Positions 18,533 through 28,176 are shown, counted from the first letter of the stretch. The stretch: 64,000 nucleotides of DNA from Shewanella oneidensis MR-1 (GCF_000146165.2 NC_004347.2:2852001-2916000); one strand, 5' to 3'. Made by a program: numbers and translations. The notes: generated by a model from the letters alone, not told the origin.

Positions 18533-19570
18533 TTAATTAAACGTTGGTTCAACGATTAAGTTAATTTCTTTCATCAAGTTATAAACCGCAGGATCCGGAG
18601 ACACGGGTAACTTGCCTGCTTTTAAAATCGCCGCTTTGGTTGCTCGGCAAACATTAGGATCACCGCCCTGAGTCTGGCTGCTGATCACAAAACCATCATT
18701 AGCTAAACGCACTGAAACGGTACAAGTTTTACCACGCATCGACTCATCAACCACCAGGTTACGTTGAATCGTTGATTTAATCATAGCGGTATATTTGCCC
18801 ACTTCTGTCTGCATTTGCTTATTCATGGTTTGCGATAAGGCAGCCTGCTCTGCTGCTAATGCATCGGCCATTTCTTGCTCCTGTTGAGCAAGTGCTTTAG
18901 CTTCAGCATCCGCTTTCGCCTTAGCATCCGCTTTTGCCTTAGCTTCAGCTTTTGCTTTCGCCTCTGCATCAGCCTTGGCTTTATCAGCTTTGGCCTTAGC
19001 ATCTGCCTCTGCTTTCGCCTTGGCTTCTGCTTCCTTCTGCTTACGGTCAGCCTCGGCTTTTGCAACAGCAGCTTCTTCTACTTTGCGTTTTTCCGCCGCT
19101 TTTTGGGCAGCGTCTTCAGCAAGCTTACGCTCTTGCTCTTTCAGCTTGCGATCGGCTTCGGCTTTTTGCGCTTTTTCCTTTTCCTGTTGCTGTTTTAATT
19201 GAGCGGCTTTTGCAGCTTCATTAGCCTTTTGGGTCTCAATTTCCTGCTGTTTACGCTCTTCGGCTAGCTGTTTAAGCTGAGCTTGTTCACGCTCGCGAGC
19301 CTGCTTCGCTTCCTGTGCTTTGCGCTCAAGTTCAGCTTGGCGTTCACGTTCACGACGCTCGGTATCGCGCTTTTCCTGCTTAAGCTTTTCAACTTGATTA
19401 GCCACTTGTTGCTGATCAACCATAACAGCTTTTACTGCAGGGGCGCTAACTTGTTGCACAGGTTCAGGTTTATGGGTGAAATCTATGCCAATGGCCAGAA
19501 TAATTATCACGCCAATATGAATACCTGCTGAAATTGACAGAGGTAATGCAACATTTGAATTATCCGCCAC
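18533..19570 (-). CDS. tolA: Tol-Pal system inner-membrane protein TolA
   Basis: Connects TolQ/TolR in the inner membrane to TolB/Pal. One N-terminal membrane helix (ISAGIHIGVIIILAIGI, about 13-29) is followed by a long Ala/Lys/Glu-rich helix (about 50-245) of AEAKAKAD-type repeats and a C-terminal globular domain with a cysteine pair (KTCTVSV ... PNVCRAT). It has 345 aa, shorter than the 421 of E. coli, because the helical repeat is shorter. It begins directly at the tolR stop codon. The repetitive helix produces long meaningless antisense frames. Confidence 0.96.
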   Translation of the reverse strand: MADNSNVALPLSISAGIHIGVIIILAIGIDFTHKPEPVQQVSAPAVKAVMVDQQQVANQVEKLKQEKRDTERRERERQAELERKAQEAKQAREREQAQLKQLAEERKQQEIETQKANEAAKAAQLKQQQEKEKAQKAEADRKLKEQERKLAEDAAQKAAEKRKVEEAAVAKAEADRKQKEAEAKAKAEADAKAKADKAKADAEAKAKAEAKAKADAKAKADAEAKALAQQEQEMADALAAEQAALSQTMNKQMQTEVGKYTAMIKSTIQRNLVVDESMRGKTCTVSVRLANDGFVISSQTQGGDPNVCRATKAAILKAGKLPVSPDPAVYNLMKEINLIVEPTFN

Positions 19571-20005
19571 CTATTTCTCCTTGGGTGAATCCGTCATCAA
19601 ACCGACTGAGGGAACACCTGCCTGTTGCAAGGTCACCATCAATTGGATCACGTTATCATAAGGAATGGTTCTATCGGCTTTCACGACCACTGGGCGCTGA
19701 GGTTCAGTCACCATAATCGCCGCCACGGCAGTCGCTAACTCTTCCAATTCCATCTCTTCATTATTGGAGCCGCCTTGATTGAGGAAATAAGCACCATCTG
19801 CATCGATAGACGCCACAACTGGTGGCTTACTGTCTGCAGGCAACACTTCGGCCGCCCCTTGAGGCAGCTCCACTTTAACCCCTTGTGTCACTATCGGTGC
19901 TGTTACCATAAAAATGATCAGTAGCACGAGCATGACGTCGATATAGGGTACCACGTTGATTTCAGCAACGGGGCGACGACGTTTACGCTGATAACCGACT
20001 TGCAT
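19571..20005 (-). CDS. tolR: Tol-Pal system protein TolR
   Basis: Proton-channel partner of TolQ (ExbD family). A single membrane segment YIDVMLVLLIIFMV contains the proton-pathway Asp23, the same position as in E. coli. The periplasmic domain follows. It has 144 aa (E. coli 142). Its start overlaps the last base of tolQ, and tolA follows without a gap. Confidence 0.97.
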   Translation of the reverse strand: MQVGYQRKRRRPVAEINVVPYIDVMLVLLIIFMVTAPIVTQGVKVELPQGAAEVLPADSKPPVVASIDADGAYFLNQGGSNNEEMELEELATAVAAIMVTEPQRPVVVKADRTIPYDNVIQLMVTLQQAGVPSVGLMTDSPKEK

Positions 20006-20691
20006 TATGCCCCTTCCTTCTCACTATATGCTTGGCGGTGCAGGATGCTAGAAAACTCTTCCATAAAGTTAGCGTAGGCAATTTCTAGCTTTTCAACTTG
20101 TGTCGCAAAACGGTTATAGGCAATAACAGCTGGGATTGCGGCAAACAGACCCATTGCCGTTGCGATCAGAGCTTCTGCAATACCGGGAGCCACCATGGCT
20201 AGGGTTGCGTTTTCCATTGAACCAATCGCGATAAATGAATTCATAATCCCCCATACCGTACCAAACAAACCGATATAAGGACTAGTGGAACCAATGGTTG
20301 CCAATAACGGTAAGTTGGCTTCTAACTTTTCTAATTCACGGGATAAAGTCACGCGCATCGCCCGCGAAGTTCCATCCATCACCGCATCAGGCACTTTGCT
20401 GTTTAATTTATTTAAACGTGAATATTCTTTAAAGCCCGTTACAAATAATGACTCTAAGCCCGTATTATCTGGGCGCGCCGATAATTCTTTATACAGGCGG
20501 TTTAAGTCGACGCCTGACCAAAATTTATCCTCAAACTTTGCCGATTTATTTTTTGCACCTGTCAATAAGCTACGGCGTTGCAAAATCACCGTCCAAGACA
20601 TAATCGACAATCCAAGTAAAGTGAACATCACGAATTTCACTAATAAACTGGCTTGTAAAAATAACCCGATAAACGACATATCAGCTTGCAC
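20005..20691 (-). CDS. tolQ: Tol-Pal system protein TolQ (GTG start)
   Basis: Inner-membrane motor subunit of the ExbB/MotA family. Three membrane segments are visible ([20 protein letters not shown]; two around the conserved [10 protein letters not shown] and [15 protein letters not shown]). I place the start at GTG 20691, giving 228 aa (E. coli 230), because AGGAG lies 7 bases before it; the ATG at 20679 would be 19 bases from that site. The gene overlaps the ybgC stop by 11 bases, so translation is probably coupled. Confidence 0.95.
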   Translation of the reverse strand: MQADMSFIGLFLQASLLVKFVMFTLLGLSIMSWTVILQRRSLLTGAKNKSAKFEDKFWSGVDLNRLYKELSARPDNTGLESLFVTGFKEYSRLNKLNSKVPDAVMDGTSRAMRVTLSRELEKLEANLPLLATIGSTSPYIGLFGTVWGIMNSFIAIGSMENATLAMVAPGIAEALIATAMGLFAAIPAVIAYNRFATQVEKLEIAYANFMEEFSSILHRQAYSEKEGA

Positions 20692-21082
20692 TGTCAAACT
20701 CCTGCACAATATTTAAGGGAATTGCTCGGGGACGCATACGTGATAACGCAACACAGGCCACCAGCACTGTGCCCTCACAATAACAGTCACCCAGATGATC
20801 AACCAGACGTTGGTGAAATACCAACGAGGCCTTTTTCAACTCTATGACCTTAGTTTCTACAATAAGGTTCTGTTCAAAACGTGCGGCTTTTTTAAAATCA
20901 AGTTCCGCTCGCTTGACCACAAACGCCGTATCATCGGCTAACAGTGCAGTCTGACTTACGCCTAAGGCTTTTAACCACTCGGTGCGTGCCCGCTCAAAAA
21001 AATTGAGATAGTTCGAATGATAGACAACGCCGCCAGCGTCAGTATCTTCGTAATAGACTGAAATGGGCCAATTAAACGTCAT
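20681..21082 (-). CDS. ybgC: Tol-Pal-associated acyl-CoA thioesterase YbgC
   Basis: Hotdog-fold thioesterase at the head of the tol-pal operon. The catalytic segment [16 protein letters not shown] carries the 4-hydroxybenzoyl-CoA-thioesterase-type Asp15. It has 133 aa (E. coli 134). It ends inside the tolQ coding sequence. In E. coli the protein associates with phospholipid synthesis enzymes; the role here is inferred from family and operon. Confidence 0.95.
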   Translation of the reverse strand: MTFNWPISVYYEDTDAGGVVYHSNYLNFFERARTEWLKALGVSQTALLADDTAFVVKRAELDFKKAARFEQNLIVETKVIELKKASLVFHQRLVDHLGDCYCEGTVLVACVALSRMRPRAIPLNIVQEFDSAS

Positions 21083-21213
21083 TTGAAATCAGCAAATTTT
21101 GGTTGAAAAATTGACGCTACTATACCTAGGGAAACAACACTTGTGAATGACCCAACGAAGATATAGATAGGGTTAGCGCGGGTTTGAGCGCAATTGAGGG
21201 ATTTGTAAATGAC

Positions 21214-21235
21214 AATGGGGTCAAACGACCCCATT
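21214..21235 (-). terminator. Hairpin after the prolyl oligopeptidase gene
   Basis: AATGGGGTC and GACCCCATT form a 9-bp perfect stem with a 4-nt loop, 17 bases past the stop codon. The following T-tract is weak (GTCATTT), so termination may be partial. Confidence 0.55.
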
Positions 21236-21251
21236 AAATTAACATAGTTAG

Positions 21252-23435
21252 CTATTTTGCGAGCGTTTGCGGTAATGTGAGACCAAAGCTTTGCCACAGA
21301 AAGCTGTAAATATCGGCAAACTCGTCAATCTTCATCGACGTTGGTTTACCAGCGCCGTGACCTGCATTGGACTCAATACGCATAATCACAGGTTTATCAC
21401 CCTGCTGCTTTTCTTGCATCATGGCTGCAAACTTAAAGCTGTGTAATGGTACCACACGGTCATCATGGTCAGCGGTCATCACCATAGTAGCAGGATAAGC
21501 CTGCGCTTTGACGTTATGGTAAGGCGAATACGCTAATAATGCAGGGAACTGCTCAGCATTGTCAGCGCTACCGTACTCACTGGTCCAAGCCCAGCCGATG
21601 GTAAACTTGTGGAACCGCAGCATATCGAGCACGCCAACTGCGGGTAATACTGCAGCGAACAGTTCAGGCCTTTGCGTCAGCGCAGCCCCCATCAACAAAC
21701 CGCCATTACTGCGACCATAGGCACCTAACTTAGTGCTATTGGTGTATTTTTCGTTGATAAGGTATTCGGCCGCGGCAAAATAGTCATCAAACACATTTTG
21801 CTTTTTATCGAACATGCCTGCCTGATGCCAGCTTTCACCGTAGTCCGCGCCACCACGTAGACTTGGTACGGCGTAAATACCGCCCATATCTAACCAAGCA
21901 ATGTTGGCAGGGCTAAAACGCGGCGTCATCGAAATCGCAAAACCACCGTAGGCATAAAGCAAGGTTGGATTTTGGCCATTCCTGACTAAGCCCTTTTTAT
22001 AGGACAGCATCATCGGGACGCGGGTACCGTCTTTGCTAGTGTAGAACACTTGCTCAGATACGTAGTTATCGGGATTAAATGACACCTGTGGTTTAGCCAC
22101 AACAGTCGACTCTGCGGTTTTAAAATCAAACTTATAGGTGGTTTCAGGTTGAATATAGCTGTTAAAGACATAGTAGAAATAGTCTTTACTCGCCTTACCA
22201 AAAGGCCCCGCCACATTGCCCTTACCCGGTAAAGTCACTTCTTGGCGCTTCTGGCCGCCCATACTGAAAATCGATAATTGCCCTAATACATCGTGTAAAT
22301 AGCTCACGACTAAATGGTCATTGATAATGGCGACTTTATTAATGGGATCTTTCGATTCAGGAATAATGGTTTGCCACTGGGATTTGTCGCTATTGCGCGT
22401 ATCGATGGCTATCACTTTACCGTTAGGTGCATCTAAATCGGTTTTGAAATAAAAAACCGTACCGTCATTGCCTAAAAACTCATACTCTGCTTCGAGCTTG
22501 AGGATTAATTCAACCACTTGGGCTTTAGGCTCAAATAGCGATTTATAGAAGAAACGATTACGTTTGTCCGTACCTTGCGAAATCGACAGCAGTAAATATT
22601 CACCCTTCTCAGATACATCAATGCCGAATCCCCAATCTTTATTTTGTGGGCGCTCGTAAATCAATAAATCTTGGCGCTGATCGGTACCTAATTTATGGTA
22701 GTAAACTTTTTGATTAAAGTTCACATCAGCCAGTAAATCCCCCCCCGCAGGCGCATCATAACGAGCATAGAAAACACCTTGGTTTTCCTTATCCCACACT
22801 GCGCTTGAGAACTTAATCCAGCTCAGTTCATCGTTGAGCTTTTTACCTGTTGCAATATCAATAAACTGCCATTGCTGCCAATCAGAGCCCGACTTAGACA
22901 CGCCATAAGCTAAAATTTTGCCGTCATTACTCACCGATACGCCAGACAACGCCACAGTGCCGTCGGCGGAAAAACTATTGGGATCGAGCACGGCTTTCTC
23001 AACCCCATCTTTGCCTTTTACATAAAGGACTGATTGCGCTTGCAAACCATCATTACGGTAATAAAATTGGTTATCGCCATTCTCGAAGGGAGCAGAGATC
23101 TTCTCGTAATTCCAAAGTTCCGTAATACGATCAACGACAACTTGCTTATTTGGGATTTTCGCCAAATAAGCTTGACCAAAAGCCTGTTGTTCTTTGACCC
23201 AGCTTTCTGTTTCTGGGGTATTTTCCTCAAGATGACGGTAAGGATCCGCCACCGCAACACCATGGATGGTTTCGACTAAGGCGTCTTTTTCCGTCTCAGG
23301 GTAAACCAATTTGTTTGCGCTGATCTGCTGCGCAGCAGCTTCTTCTGGCGTATTCCCACTCTGGCAGGCGGCCAACGCCATACCCAATGTGGCCACTAAT
23401 AAACCTTGCTGAGCAAGGCGAAATCTTAATGCCAT
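21252..23435 (-). CDS. Prolyl oligopeptidase family (S9A) lipoprotein
   Basis: Serine peptidase that cleaves short peptides after proline. The N-terminus is a lipoprotein signal with lipobox LAAC (Cys24), so it is exported and anchored. A beta-propeller (about 90-440) covers an alpha/beta-hydrolase domain whose triad is visible: Ser in GRSNGGLL, Asp in TADHDDRVVP, His in NAGHGAGK. It has 727 aa, the usual S9A length plus the lipoprotein leader. It is monocistronic, with a long upstream region that carries a separate RNA gene on the other strand. Confidence 0.93.
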   Translation of the reverse strand: MALRFRLAQQGLLVATLGMALAACQSGNTPEEAAAQQISANKLVYPETEKDALVETIHGVAVADPYRHLEENTPETESWVKEQQAFGQAYLAKIPNKQVVVDRITELWNYEKISAPFENGDNQFYYRNDGLQAQSVLYVKGKDGVEKAVLDPNSFSADGTVALSGVSVSNDGKILAYGVSKSGSDWQQWQFIDIATGKKLNDELSWIKFSSAVWDKENQGVFYARYDAPAGGDLLADVNFNQKVYYHKLGTDQRQDLLIYERPQNKDWGFGIDVSEKGEYLLLSISQGTDKRNRFFYKSLFEPKAQVVELILKLEAEYEFLGNDGTVFYFKTDLDAPNGKVIAIDTRNSDKSQWQTIIPESKDPINKVAIINDHLVVSYLHDVLGQLSIFSMGGQKRQEVTLPGKGNVAGPFGKASKDYFYYVFNSYIQPETTYKFDFKTAESTVVAKPQVSFNPDNYVSEQVFYTSKDGTRVPMMLSYKKGLVRNGQNPTLLYAYGGFAISMTPRFSPANIAWLDMGGIYAVPSLRGGADYGESWHQAGMFDKKQNVFDDYFAAAEYLINEKYTNSTKLGAYGRSNGGLLMGAALTQRPELFAAVLPAVGVLDMLRFHKFTIGWAWTSEYGSADNAEQFPALLAYSPYHNVKAQAYPATMVMTADHDDRVVPLHSFKFAAMMQEKQQGDKPVIMRIESNAGHGAGKPTSMKIDEFADIYSFLWQSFGLTLPQTLAK

Positions 23436-23640
23436 CTTATTATCGTCCTTTTGGTGATTTCCGGCTTAACGATCTTTTGCAGCAAGTACTATACAAGCAA
23501 AAAATTTCATGGCAATGCTGTTGCAGAAGATGAAGCTATCTAGGGTCTGAGTCAAATTTAACAAATTGTTAGCAATGATGAGCTTATTGAAGTGTATTTT
23601 TATGCATTAATTATGACTGACAAGTTATTAATCAAGCTAA
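23436..23640. other. AT-rich leader region of the oligopeptidase gene
   Basis: About 200 bases between the oligopeptidase start and the CRP-like site. It must hold the leftward oligopeptidase promoter, but I cannot single out convincing -10/-35 boxes. No open frame is supported. Confidence 0.4.
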
Positions 23641-23648
23641 ATAGTGAC

Positions 23649-23670
23649 TTAAGTGAGGCAGATCACTTAA
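23649..23670. promoter_or_regulatory. CRP-type binding site upstream of a predicted small RNA
   Basis: TTAAGTGA (23649-23656) and TCACTTAA (23663-23670) are perfect inverted repeats with a 6-base spacer GGCAGA. This is the CRP arrangement TGTGA-N6-TCACA with one symmetrical change per half. The centre lies about 41 bases before a start predicted near 23700 from the -10-like TAATGT at 23688-23693, the class II activator position. Confidence 0.65.
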
Positions 23671-23699
23671 CCAATCATTAGTTTAGCTAATGTATCAAG

Positions 23700-23917
23700 G
23701 CAATTTTTCTCGTTTGCTTGCCCCGAGGCTACACACTAAAATGTGCTTGTTTTCAGGAGATATCCGCCAGCGGATATTGAAAACAAAGAACTTTTAGGCT
23801 GATGTGTTCCCAACACGTCAGTTCATCCCTGGTTCTTATGCTTGACTTCCTTCCTTCAATTTGTTGATTGCAAATGCATTATTTTGCGGCCCGCTTAGAT
23901 TAAGTGGGCTTTTTTTT
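23700..23917 (+). ncRNA. Candidate CRP-activated small regulatory RNA
   Basis: About 217 nt with no open frame of note and several strong helices. One is a 16-bp stem interrupted only by a GGAG bulge (TGTTTTCA 23748-23755, ATATCCGC 23760-23767, GCGGATAT 23770-23777, TGAAAACA 23778-23785). Another is CTGATGTGTT/AACACGTCAG (23799-23821) enclosed by AAGAAC/GTTCTT (23786-23837). A single-stranded C/U run CTTCCTTCCTTC (23846-23857) could pair with ribosome-binding sites. An intrinsic terminator closes it. I do not recognise it as 6S, CsrB, Spot 42, GcvB or RyhB. The start is inferred from the promoter, not observed. Confidence 0.6.
23889..23917 (+). terminator. Intrinsic terminator of the predicted small RNA
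   Basis: GCCCGCTT and AAGTGGGC form an 8-bp stem (one G-U pair) followed by eight T residues. It points rightward, and no protein gene lies upstream on that strand, which is the main evidence that something else is transcribed here. Confidence 0.85.
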
Positions 23918-24064
23918 ACTCCAATTCAAACAGCAAGCTAACACTTAGCGGCATTCAGCATTTTTTGTTACATAAAAATCTCTGTAGCGCCTATCCAAGG
24001 TTTAGTCATCAGACCTACAGAGCACCATCGCATGTAGACGCTAGTACAAACAGCGTCAATAAAA

Positions 24065-24093
24065 GACAATGCCAAGTCAACAGACTTGGCATT
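24065..24093 (-). terminator. Intrinsic terminator of motY
   Basis: An 11-bp perfect stem AATGCCAAGTC/GACTTGGCATT with a 4-nt loop; on the minus strand it is followed by GTCTTTTATT. It is 20 bases after the motY stop. Confidence 0.8.
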
Positions 24094-24112
24094 GATAGAA
24101 TTCAGGTTTGAT

Positions 24113-24982
24113 TTAGAGCGGTTTGCTAATTCGGACAACAACCCTGCGGTTTAGCGCCCTTTCCTCAATATCTTCATTTGAAGCCACATGACGTCGCTCG
24201 CCGTGACCAACAGTCACAATCCTATCTTGAGGAATGCCACTGGAAACAAAGAAATCTTTTACCGATTCAGCGCGCTTATCAGACACTTTCTGGTTAACTG
24301 AACGGCCACCATGACTGTCAGTATAGGCATCGACTAACACCAACTCGACATCTGGATCGTAGGACAGATATTCTTGTATCCGCGAAAGCTGTTGCTGTGA
24401 GAAGCGAGTTAAGTCTGTCCCCCCTTCATCATAATTAAGCACAGTAAACGCAATATCTTCAAAGCTATAAGGTAATAAATGGGATAAACAGGCCTTAAAC
24501 TCGGCATATTTTCGACCAAAATTGGCCGATGAAAGCCCTACAGCAATTTTAGTAGACTCGTCATACCAATCTGCATAGTAAAAAGTAGGCTCCATACCGC
24601 GGCTTAACTCGTTTAGCATTGACCAAGCTGCGCGCTTAGGCACTTCACCATTAAAATACTTTTGGTAACGTAACGAGGTGATTTCTTTAGATACCACGCC
24701 AGGTCGCCATTTCGGTGCTCTGCTCATTAGTTTAGCTTGGGTCACTTGATCAGGTTTTACCCACATATCCAAAGTGAAGTTGAGATTTAATTGCTTACCC
24801 GCTTCACTGGTAAAAATCGCCTTACCATAGGATGGAATATCATGCTCAAGACGACAAACGATGGGACTGTTTTGACTGACTCGCCATTGGGACTCGCCCA
24901 ACGAGGCCACATAGTGACGCAACTCTGCCATTGCAGTTGCTGGAACGCATAAAATTGATACTAATATCAGTTTTCGCCACAT
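24113..24982 (-). CDS. motY: Flagellar motor T-ring protein MotY
   Basis: Periplasmic component that, with MotX, forms the T-ring around sodium-driven flagellar motors and anchors stator units to peptidoglycan. The signal peptide ends near TAMA-E (residue 19). The MotY-type N-terminal domain (about 20-175) carries two cysteines (Cys43 and the one in FKACLSHL) that form the conserved disulfide, and a C-terminal OmpA-like domain (about 180-289) has DAYTDSHGG and the Arg/Asp peptidoglycan-binding pattern. It has 289 aa, like Vibrio MotY. Other flagellar genes are absent nearby, as is usual for motX/motY. A plain OmpA-like protein is the alternative. Confidence 0.85.
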   Translation of the reverse strand: MWRKLILVSILCVPATAMAELRHYVASLGESQWRVSQNSPIVCRLEHDIPSYGKAIFTSEAGKQLNLNFTLDMWVKPDQVTQAKLMSRAPKWRPGVVSKEITSLRYQKYFNGEVPKRAAWSMLNELSRGMEPTFYYADWYDESTKIAVGLSSANFGRKYAEFKACLSHLLPYSFEDIAFTVLNYDEGGTDLTRFSQQQLSRIQEYLSYDPDVELVLVDAYTDSHGGRSVNQKVSDKRAESVKDFFVSSGIPQDRIVTVGHGERRHVASNEDIEERALNRRVVVRISKPL

Positions 24983-25124
24983 AGCCCTTACTCGTGTTTA
25001 TTCGGTTACGAGGTTTTATCGGCAAACTTTTTAGTTCCTTTAGCTCATAAAACCAGCAATCAAACATGACACATCCTAGTACATTTAGCATAATAGCGCC
25101 CTGTGATTTTTCTTGGGTACTTTA

Positions 25125-25793
25125 ATGAGCGATATTTGCGACGCAAACAAATTGAAACACCGATTTCGAGGCTACTTTCCGGTAGTGATAGATGTCGAAA
25201 CGGCGGGCTTCAACTCTCAAACCGATGCGTTGCTGGAAATAGCCGTCACGCTGCTGAAAATGGATGATGAAGGCTTGCTAGGGATTGATAAAACCCTGCA
25301 TTTTCATATAGAACCCTTTGAGGGCGCCAACCTAGAACCCGAAGCTCTGGCCTTTAATGGTATTGATCCCACGAATCCGTTAAGGGGGGCGGTCAGCGAA
25401 AAAGACGCTTTTTTAGAGATTTTTAAAGCCGTTAAAAAAGCCCAAAAAGCATCCGATTGTCACCGCAGCATTATTGTGGCGCACAATGCCGCATTCGATC
25501 ATGGCTTTGTCAGTAAAGCTATCGAACGCTGTGACTTAAAGCGATCGCCCTTCCATCCGTTTGCGACTTTTGATACTGCAACTTTGGCTGGATTAGCGAT
25601 TGGCCATACGGTACTGGCCAAAGCGTGCATTATGGCGGGCATTCCCTTCGATAATAAAGAAGCCCATTCTGCACTCTATGATACTGAGCGCACCGCAGAA
25701 CTCTTTTGTTATATCGTCAACCGTTGGAAAACCTTAGGGGGTTGGCCACTATTAGCCACCAGCGAATCTGAAGATATGGATAGCGAAGAATAG
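25125..25793 (+). CDS. rnt: Ribonuclease T
   Basis: DEDD-family 3'-5' exoribonuclease that trims tRNA, 5S and 23S RNA ends. The acidic motifs are visible: VIDVETAGF (Asp23, Glu25), HNAAFDHGF, and the Exo III motif [10 protein letters not shown]. It has 222 aa from ATG 25125; an in-frame TTG four codons earlier is less likely. The sequence follows E. coli RNase T over its whole length. It is divergent from motY and converges with the peroxiredoxin gene at a shared terminator. Confidence 0.97.
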   Translation: MSDICDANKLKHRFRGYFPVVIDVETAGFNSQTDALLEIAVTLLKMDDEGLLGIDKTLHFHIEPFEGANLEPEALAFNGIDPTNPLRGAVSEKDAFLEIFKAVKKAQKASDCHRSIIVAHNAAFDHGFVSKAIERCDLKRSPFHPFATFDTATLAGLAIGHTVLAKACIMAGIPFDNKEAHSALYDTERTAELFCYIVNRWKTLGGWPLLATSESEDMDSEE

Positions 25794-25816
25794 CTTTACA
25801 AAAAATTGCCTAAAAC

Positions 25817-25847
25817 AAGAAAGCTGCCATTGGGCAGCTTTCTTTTT
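25817..25847. terminator. Bidirectional terminator between rnt and the peroxiredoxin gene
   Basis: A 12-bp perfect stem AAGAAAGCTGCC/GGCAGCTTTCTT with a 4-nt loop and T-runs on the rightward strand; the reverse complement also ends in TTTCTTG, so it can serve both convergent genes. Confidence 0.85.
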
Positions 25848-25864
25848 ATCAAAAGGTTCGCAAA

Positions 25865-26470
25865 TTACAGAGAGCTTGCGTTTTCAGCAAGGTAAGCCGC
25901 CACACCAGCAGTGCTTGCGTTCATACCTTTGTCGCCTTTTTCCCAACCAGCAGGACAAACATCACCATGCTCTTCGTGGAATTGCAGTGCATCGATCATA
26001 CGCAACATTTCGTCAACGTTACGGCCTAATGGCAGATCGTTAACCACTTGGTGACGTACCATACCTTCTTTGTCGATCAGGAATGAACCACGGAACGCAA
26101 CACCTGCTTCTGGGTGTTCAACATCATATGCTTTACAGATGTCGTGTTTAACGTCAGCCACTAAAGTGTATTTCACTTGGCCAATACCACCCTTTTCAAC
26201 TGGGGTGTTACGCCATGCATTGTGAGTAAATTGAGAATCGATAGATACACCGATCACTACCACACCACGCTTAGTGAACTCTTCCATGCGGTGATCGAAC
26301 GCGATCAACTCTGATGGACAAACGAAAGTGAAGTCAAGTGGATAGAAAAATACAACCGCAGGCTTGCCTTTGATGGCTGCAGTTAAGTTAAAGCTATCGA
26401 CGATTTCGCCAGAACCTAATACAGCTGCAGCAGTGAAATCAGGAGCCGGACGGCCTACTAATACGCTCAT
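25865..26470 (-). CDS. Typical 2-Cys peroxiredoxin (AhpC/Prx1 type)
   Basis: Reduces hydrogen peroxide and organic peroxides. The peroxidatic site is FTFVCPSE with Cys51, and the resolving cysteine is in GDVCPAGW (Cys172). It has 201 aa from ATG 26470, which is preceded by GGAGATATAAA; a longer open frame to 26569 is not supported. The family is thiol-dependent; whether the reductant is AhpF or thioredoxin cannot be told, since no ahpF lies next to it. Confidence 0.95.
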   Translation of the reverse strand: MSVLVGRPAPDFTAAAVLGSGEIVDSFNLTAAIKGKPAVVFFYPLDFTFVCPSELIAFDHRMEEFTKRGVVVIGVSIDSQFTHNAWRNTPVEKGGIGQVKYTLVADVKHDICKAYDVEHPEAGVAFRGSFLIDKEGMVRHQVVNDLPLGRNVDEMLRMIDALQFHEEHGDVCPAGWEKGDKGMNASTAGVAAYLAENASSL

Positions 26471-26839
26471 TTTATATCTCCATCTATGAGTTGAACTAAC
26501 TATAAAGTAAAACATCTCCCAAACACGCTTGCGCAAATTTACGCAAGTGCTTTTGAGAGCGCTTACCAATCAAATCTTTAGGCATTATAAGTCGTGTGCT
26601 CTGCCTTACAACCTATTTAAGACCAATATCACATTTTTCAAGGGTATTTTGACATTACTGCTTAAGGATAGAGCAATCTTTGCCACAGATAGGCGTTGTA
26701 AGCCACATTCGTCTAACAGCAAAAACCCACCCAATTCACATTCTCAGATATTTTTCAGATTAAGGCTCGGTAAACTGGACAGACATGGCCTTTGCAGTCA
26801 AAAATAACCCTTTTGGTTTACAGAATTAAGAAATTGTCT
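26471..26839. other. Divergent promoter region, peroxiredoxin / antiporter
   Basis: About 370 bases between divergent genes. A 92-codon frame at 26529-26807 (plus) has no supporting features and is not called. I see no clear operator; the region must hold both promoters. Confidence 0.5.
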
Positions 26840-28159
26840 ATGAATGCAGTCGTTATTGCTGTGTGTTTAATGTTAGCCCTCAGTTTAGCAAGGGTGAATG
26901 TGGTTGTTGCGCTCACTATCAGTGCCCTGGTTGCAGGTTTAGTCGGGGGAATGGATCTGCATCGCACCATTGATGCCTTTAACACGGGATTAGGTGGCGG
27001 CGCACAAATCGCCCTCAGCTATGCCTTACTGGGTGCGTTTGCGGTGGCATTATCCCATTCAGGCTTAACAACACTGATTTCAAACTCGATCATTAAAAGC
27101 CTTGGCCGAGAGCCCAATGCAACAAACACCAATTGGGTGCGCTGGTTGCTATTATTATCATTGCTGGCAATGTCGATGGCATCGCAAAATATCCTGCCAA
27201 TCCATATCGCCTTCATTCCGATTTTAGTGCCACCACTCTTGCATGTGATGACCAAACTGAATATCGACCGCCGCTTGGTCGCCTGTGTGCTGACCTTTGG
27301 TCTTGTCACTACCTATATGATTTTACCCGTGGGTTTTGGTGGAATTTTCTTAAATGATATTTTGTTATCCAACCTGACAAGTAATGGCTTAGTCGCTGTG
27401 CGTGACCAAATTCCCCCTGCCATGTTGATCCCCGCAGCGGGCATGGTGGTCGGTTTATTGATCGCTGTTTTTGTCAGTTATCGCAAGCCACGGGTATATG
27501 ATGAAACTAAAGTTCTCAGTGCCGAGCCAGAAGAAAAACTGAATAAGCGCAATATCGTTATCGCTGCATTAGCCATCCTTGCCACCTTGTTTGTGCAGCT
27601 AGAGACAGATTCAATGATCTTCGGCGCCTTAGTCGGCTTTATGATCTTTAGTTTCTCGGGCGCTCTAAAACACGTAGCCGACCAAGATATCTTTACTCAG
27701 GGTGTGCGCATGATGGCCAACATCGGTTTTATCATGATCTCCGCCGCGGGTTTTGCCGCAGTTGTGAAAGAAACCGGTGAAGTCGGTACGCTGGTTTCAT
27801 CATTAAGCTCGTTGATTGGCGACAATAAAGCCCTCGCCGCCTTTTTGATGTTAGTCGTGGGTCTCTTAATCACGATGGGAATTGGGTCTTCATTTTCAAC
27901 CATTCCGATTATCGCGACCATTTATGTGCCCTTGGCGCTAAGCTTTGGGTTTTCAGTACCCGCAACCATCGCGCTAGTAGGTACAGCTGCTGCTTTGGGA
28001 GATGCAGGCTCTCCAGCGTCAGACTCGACACTTGGCCCAACATCCGGCTTAAATGCCGATGGCCAACACGATCATATCCGCGATAGCGTTATCCCAACCT
28101 TTATTCACTACAATATTCCCTTGTTAGTCTTTGGTTGGATTGCCGCCATGGTGCTCTAA
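26840..28159 (+). CDS. Na+/H+ antiporter family membrane protein (YuiF-like)
   Basis: Polytopic inner-membrane transporter of 439 aa with about eleven hydrophobic segments. The family signature near the C-terminus is [19 protein letters not shown] followed by DGQHDHIRD and PTFIHYN, characteristic of the Na+/H+ antiporter family with YuiF-type members. ATG 26840 starts the first membrane helix; an upstream frame to 26792 is not supported. Some relatives are suspected amino-acid carriers, so the substrate is not certain. Monocistronic with its own terminator. Confidence 0.85.
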   Translation: MNAVVIAVCLMLALSLARVNVVVALTISALVAGLVGGMDLHRTIDAFNTGLGGGAQIALSYALLGAFAVALSHSGLTTLISNSIIKSLGREPNATNTNWVRWLLLLSLLAMSMASQNILPIHIAFIPILVPPLLHVMTKLNIDRRLVACVLTFGLVTTYMILPVGFGGIFLNDILLSNLTSNGLVAVRDQIPPAMLIPAAGMVVGLLIAVFVSYRKPRVYDETKVLSAEPEEKLNKRNIVIAALAILATLFVQLETDSMIFGALVGFMIFSFSGALKHVADQDIFTQGVRMMANIGFIMISAAGFAAVVKETGEVGTLVSSLSSLIGDNKALAAFLMLVVGLLITMGIGSSFSTIPIIATIYVPLALSFGFSVPATIALVGTAAALGDAGSPASDSTLGPTSGLNADGQHDHIRDSVIPTFIHYNIPLLVFGWIAAMVL

Positions 28160-28176
28160 GACATAAAGATTTAAGC

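Noticed and set aside
18856..19202. Several long alternative frames across tolA on both strands
   Set aside because: They arise from the Ala/Lys-rich repeat of TolA; composition is low-complexity Leu/Ser/Phe or Arg/Lys.
21079..21297. 72-codon minus-strand frame between ybgC and the oligopeptidase
   Set aside because: It overlaps the end of the oligopeptidase gene in another frame and the hairpin behind it; no supporting signal.
26529..26807. 92-codon plus-strand frame before the antiporter gene
   Set aside because: No ribosome-binding site, no motif, and it covers the divergent promoter region.
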